A stretch of 64,000 nucleotides of DNA from Psychrobacter sp. ANT_WB68 (GTDB lineage Bacteria > Pseudomonadota > Gammaproteobacteria > Pseudomonadales > Moraxellaceae), in the NCBI RefSeq assembly GCF_008369115.1, contig NZ_VOAZ01000001.1, positions 496,001-560,000 on the forward strand, given 5' to 3'. Below are positions 62,885 through 64,000 of the stretch, in pieces; position 1 is the stretch's first letter; the number at the start of each line of letters is the position of its first letter. The notes beneath the pieces were generated by a model. It did not search any database and had not been told where the DNA came from. It saw only the letters and a list, made by a program, of their open reading frames with translations. Position numbers and translations under genes: made by a program.

Positions 62885-64000
62885 ATGCGAATGCCTGAAC
62901 CGCGCTCGTCGCGTCAGTTAAACCAATTGGCCACTCAGCTGCAAGGCGAAGCTGAAATTAGTGGTGTCAATGCGTCTGGTACGCAAATATCAAGTCGCGC
63001 CTTTGAGATGGTCACCGAATTTGAGCCCGCAGGCGATCAGCCGCAAGCCATTAAAAAACTGGTTAACGGTATTAATTCTGGCATGGATGAGCAGCTACTA
63101 CTGGGTGTGACGGGCTCTGGTAAGACCTATACCATGGCAAAGGTTATCTCTGAGACTCAACGTCCTACCATTATCATGGCGCATAATAAGACGCTTGCCG
63201 CGCAGTTATATGGAGAGTTTAAATCGTTCTTTCCCAATAACGCGGTTGAGTATTTCGTCAGTTATTACGACTATTATCAGCCGGAAGCATATGTCGCAGC
63301 GAGCGATACCTTTATCGAAAAAGACAGTGCCATTAATGATCATATTGACCAAATGCGTCTTTCAGCCACGCGTGCTTTATTAGAGCGTCGTGATGCGATC
63401 ATCGTCGCGTCGGTATCGTGCATCTATGGCTTGGGTGATCCAGAAAGTTATCTCAAAATGCTGCTGCATGTCGTCGTTGGTGACAAAATAGACCGCACTG
63501 CGACGATTAAGCGCTTGGTTGAAATGCAATATATGCGTAACGAGCTCGACTTTGGGCGTGGTACGTATCGTCTGCGCGGTGAGCTGTTGGATATTTATCC
63601 TGCTGAGTCTGAGCAGCTGGCGGTACGTGTGCATTTGTTTGATGATGAAGTCGAAAAAATTACATGGTTTGACCCTTTAACGGGCAAAACGGTGCGTACG
63701 GTGCCGCGTATTACTATTTATCCAAAATCGCATTATGTGACGCCGCGTAATAAGTTAGAGGCGGCCAGTCATACGATTCGTGCGGAGCTTGAGCCACGTC
63801 TTGAGTATTTTCGCGACAATAATAAGTTGGTTGAAGCTCAGCGTCTTAAAGAGCGTACCCAGTATGATCTAGAGATGATTCAACAGCTAGGTTACTGTAA
63901 TGGTATCGAAAACTACTCGCAGCATCTGTCTGGTCGTCCGTCAGGCGAGGCGCCTCCGACCTTGTTTGATTATATTCCAGAAGATGCGCTGCTATTCATT
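62885..64000 (+). CDS. uvrB: Excinuclease ABC subunit B UvrB (N-terminal part)
   Basis: Damage-verification helicase of nucleotide-excision repair. The frame is open from the ATG at 62885 to the window edge, so the C-terminus is missing. Seen: [15 protein letters not shown], Walker [16 protein letters not shown], the beta-hairpin [48 protein letters not shown], and the [24 protein letters not shown] region. It carries ~40 extra N-terminal residues before FEMVTEFEP compared with E. coli UvrB. Confidence 0.97.
   Translation, partial: MRMPEPRSSRQLNQLATQLQGEAEISGVNASGTQISSRAFEMVTEFEPAGDQPQAIKKLVNGINSGMDEQLLLGVTGSGKTYTMAKVISETQRPTIIMAHNKTLAAQLYGEFKSFFPNNAVEYFVSYYDYYQPEAYVAASDTFIEKDSAINDHIDQMRLSATRALLERRDAIIVASVSCIYGLGDPESYLKMLLHVVVGDKIDRTATIKRLVEMQYMRNELDFGRGTYRLRGELLDIYPAESEQLAVRVHLFDDEVEKITWFDPLTGKTVRTVPRITIYPKSHYVTPRNKLEAASHTIRAELEPRLEYFRDNNKLVEAQRLKERTQYDLEMIQQLGYCNGIENYSQHLSGRPSGEAPPTLFDYIPEDALLFI

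Noticed and set aside
1-64000. CRISPR array, insertion sequence, phage or defence genes
   Set aside because: No regularly spaced repeats, transposase, integrase or phage proteins were recognised.

Overview
The window looks like a chromosomal segment of a Moraxellaceae gammaproteobacterium, most likely Psychrobacter (judged from overall protein resemblance, moderate-to-low G+C and AT-rich spacers; no database search was possible). Almost all of it is intact, densely packed genes. I see no insertion sequence, prophage or CRISPR array. Both ends cut genes: the C-terminal part of a Pit phosphate transporter at the left and the N-terminal part of uvrB at the right.

Layout. 1-3.9 kb: pit end, an alanine aminotransferase fused to a DNA-binding domain, and the oxidative-damage genes msrB and gpx. 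4.0-4.3 kb: tRNA-Val and tRNA-Asp. 4.4-11.2 kb: a polyhydroxyalkanoate cassette (phaB, phasin, phaC, DUF3141 protein) directly after tRNA-Asp and bracketed by two related terminator copies. 11.4-12.4 kb: D-cysteine desulfhydrase. 12.5-38.2 kb: a nitrate-respiration supercluster. On the minus strand it holds narGHJI, flavohaemoglobin hmp, a His-rich parvulin, moeA, moaA, moaB, mobA, moaCDE and modAB, preceded by a narK; the sensor pair narX/narL is on the plus strand; then a second narK-type carrier, a DUF1971 protein and a CitE-like lyase. 38.4-41.0 kb: quinol nitric oxide reductase norB. 41-50.7 kb: ordinary housekeeping genes (recJ, two TRIC/UPF0126 membrane proteins, an EamA-type exporter, queE, dapD, a lysophospholipase-like hydrolase). 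50.8-53 kb: a lipoprotein amidohydrolase and tRNA-Asn. 53.4-58.8 kb: a five-gene lipid-modification operon (SDR, FAD oxidoreductase, DUF1365, CFA-synthase-like methyltransferase, DUF2177). 59-64 kb: thioesterase, CDF transporter, DUF2059 protein, dps, uvrB.

How it works together. Nitrate enters through two NNP-family carriers and is reduced by NarGHI, whose Mo-bis-MGD cofactor is built by the adjacent moa/moe/mob genes with molybdate from ModAB (modC is absent here). NO formed downstream is removed by Hmp (aerobic) and NorB (anaerobic). Repeated palindromes suggest the wiring: AANATTCAT-N5-ATGAATNTT (NsrR-like) before hmp and twice before norB; NarL-like 7-2-7 palindromes before narG and moaA; an FNR-like box before narG.

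Most notable: the PHA cassette bracketed by terminator repeats next to a tRNA, with a Q/N-rich PhaC extension and a second PhaC-like cysteine hydrolase; the HTH-aminotransferase fusion with its own candidate operators; and the shared NO/nitrate operator code.
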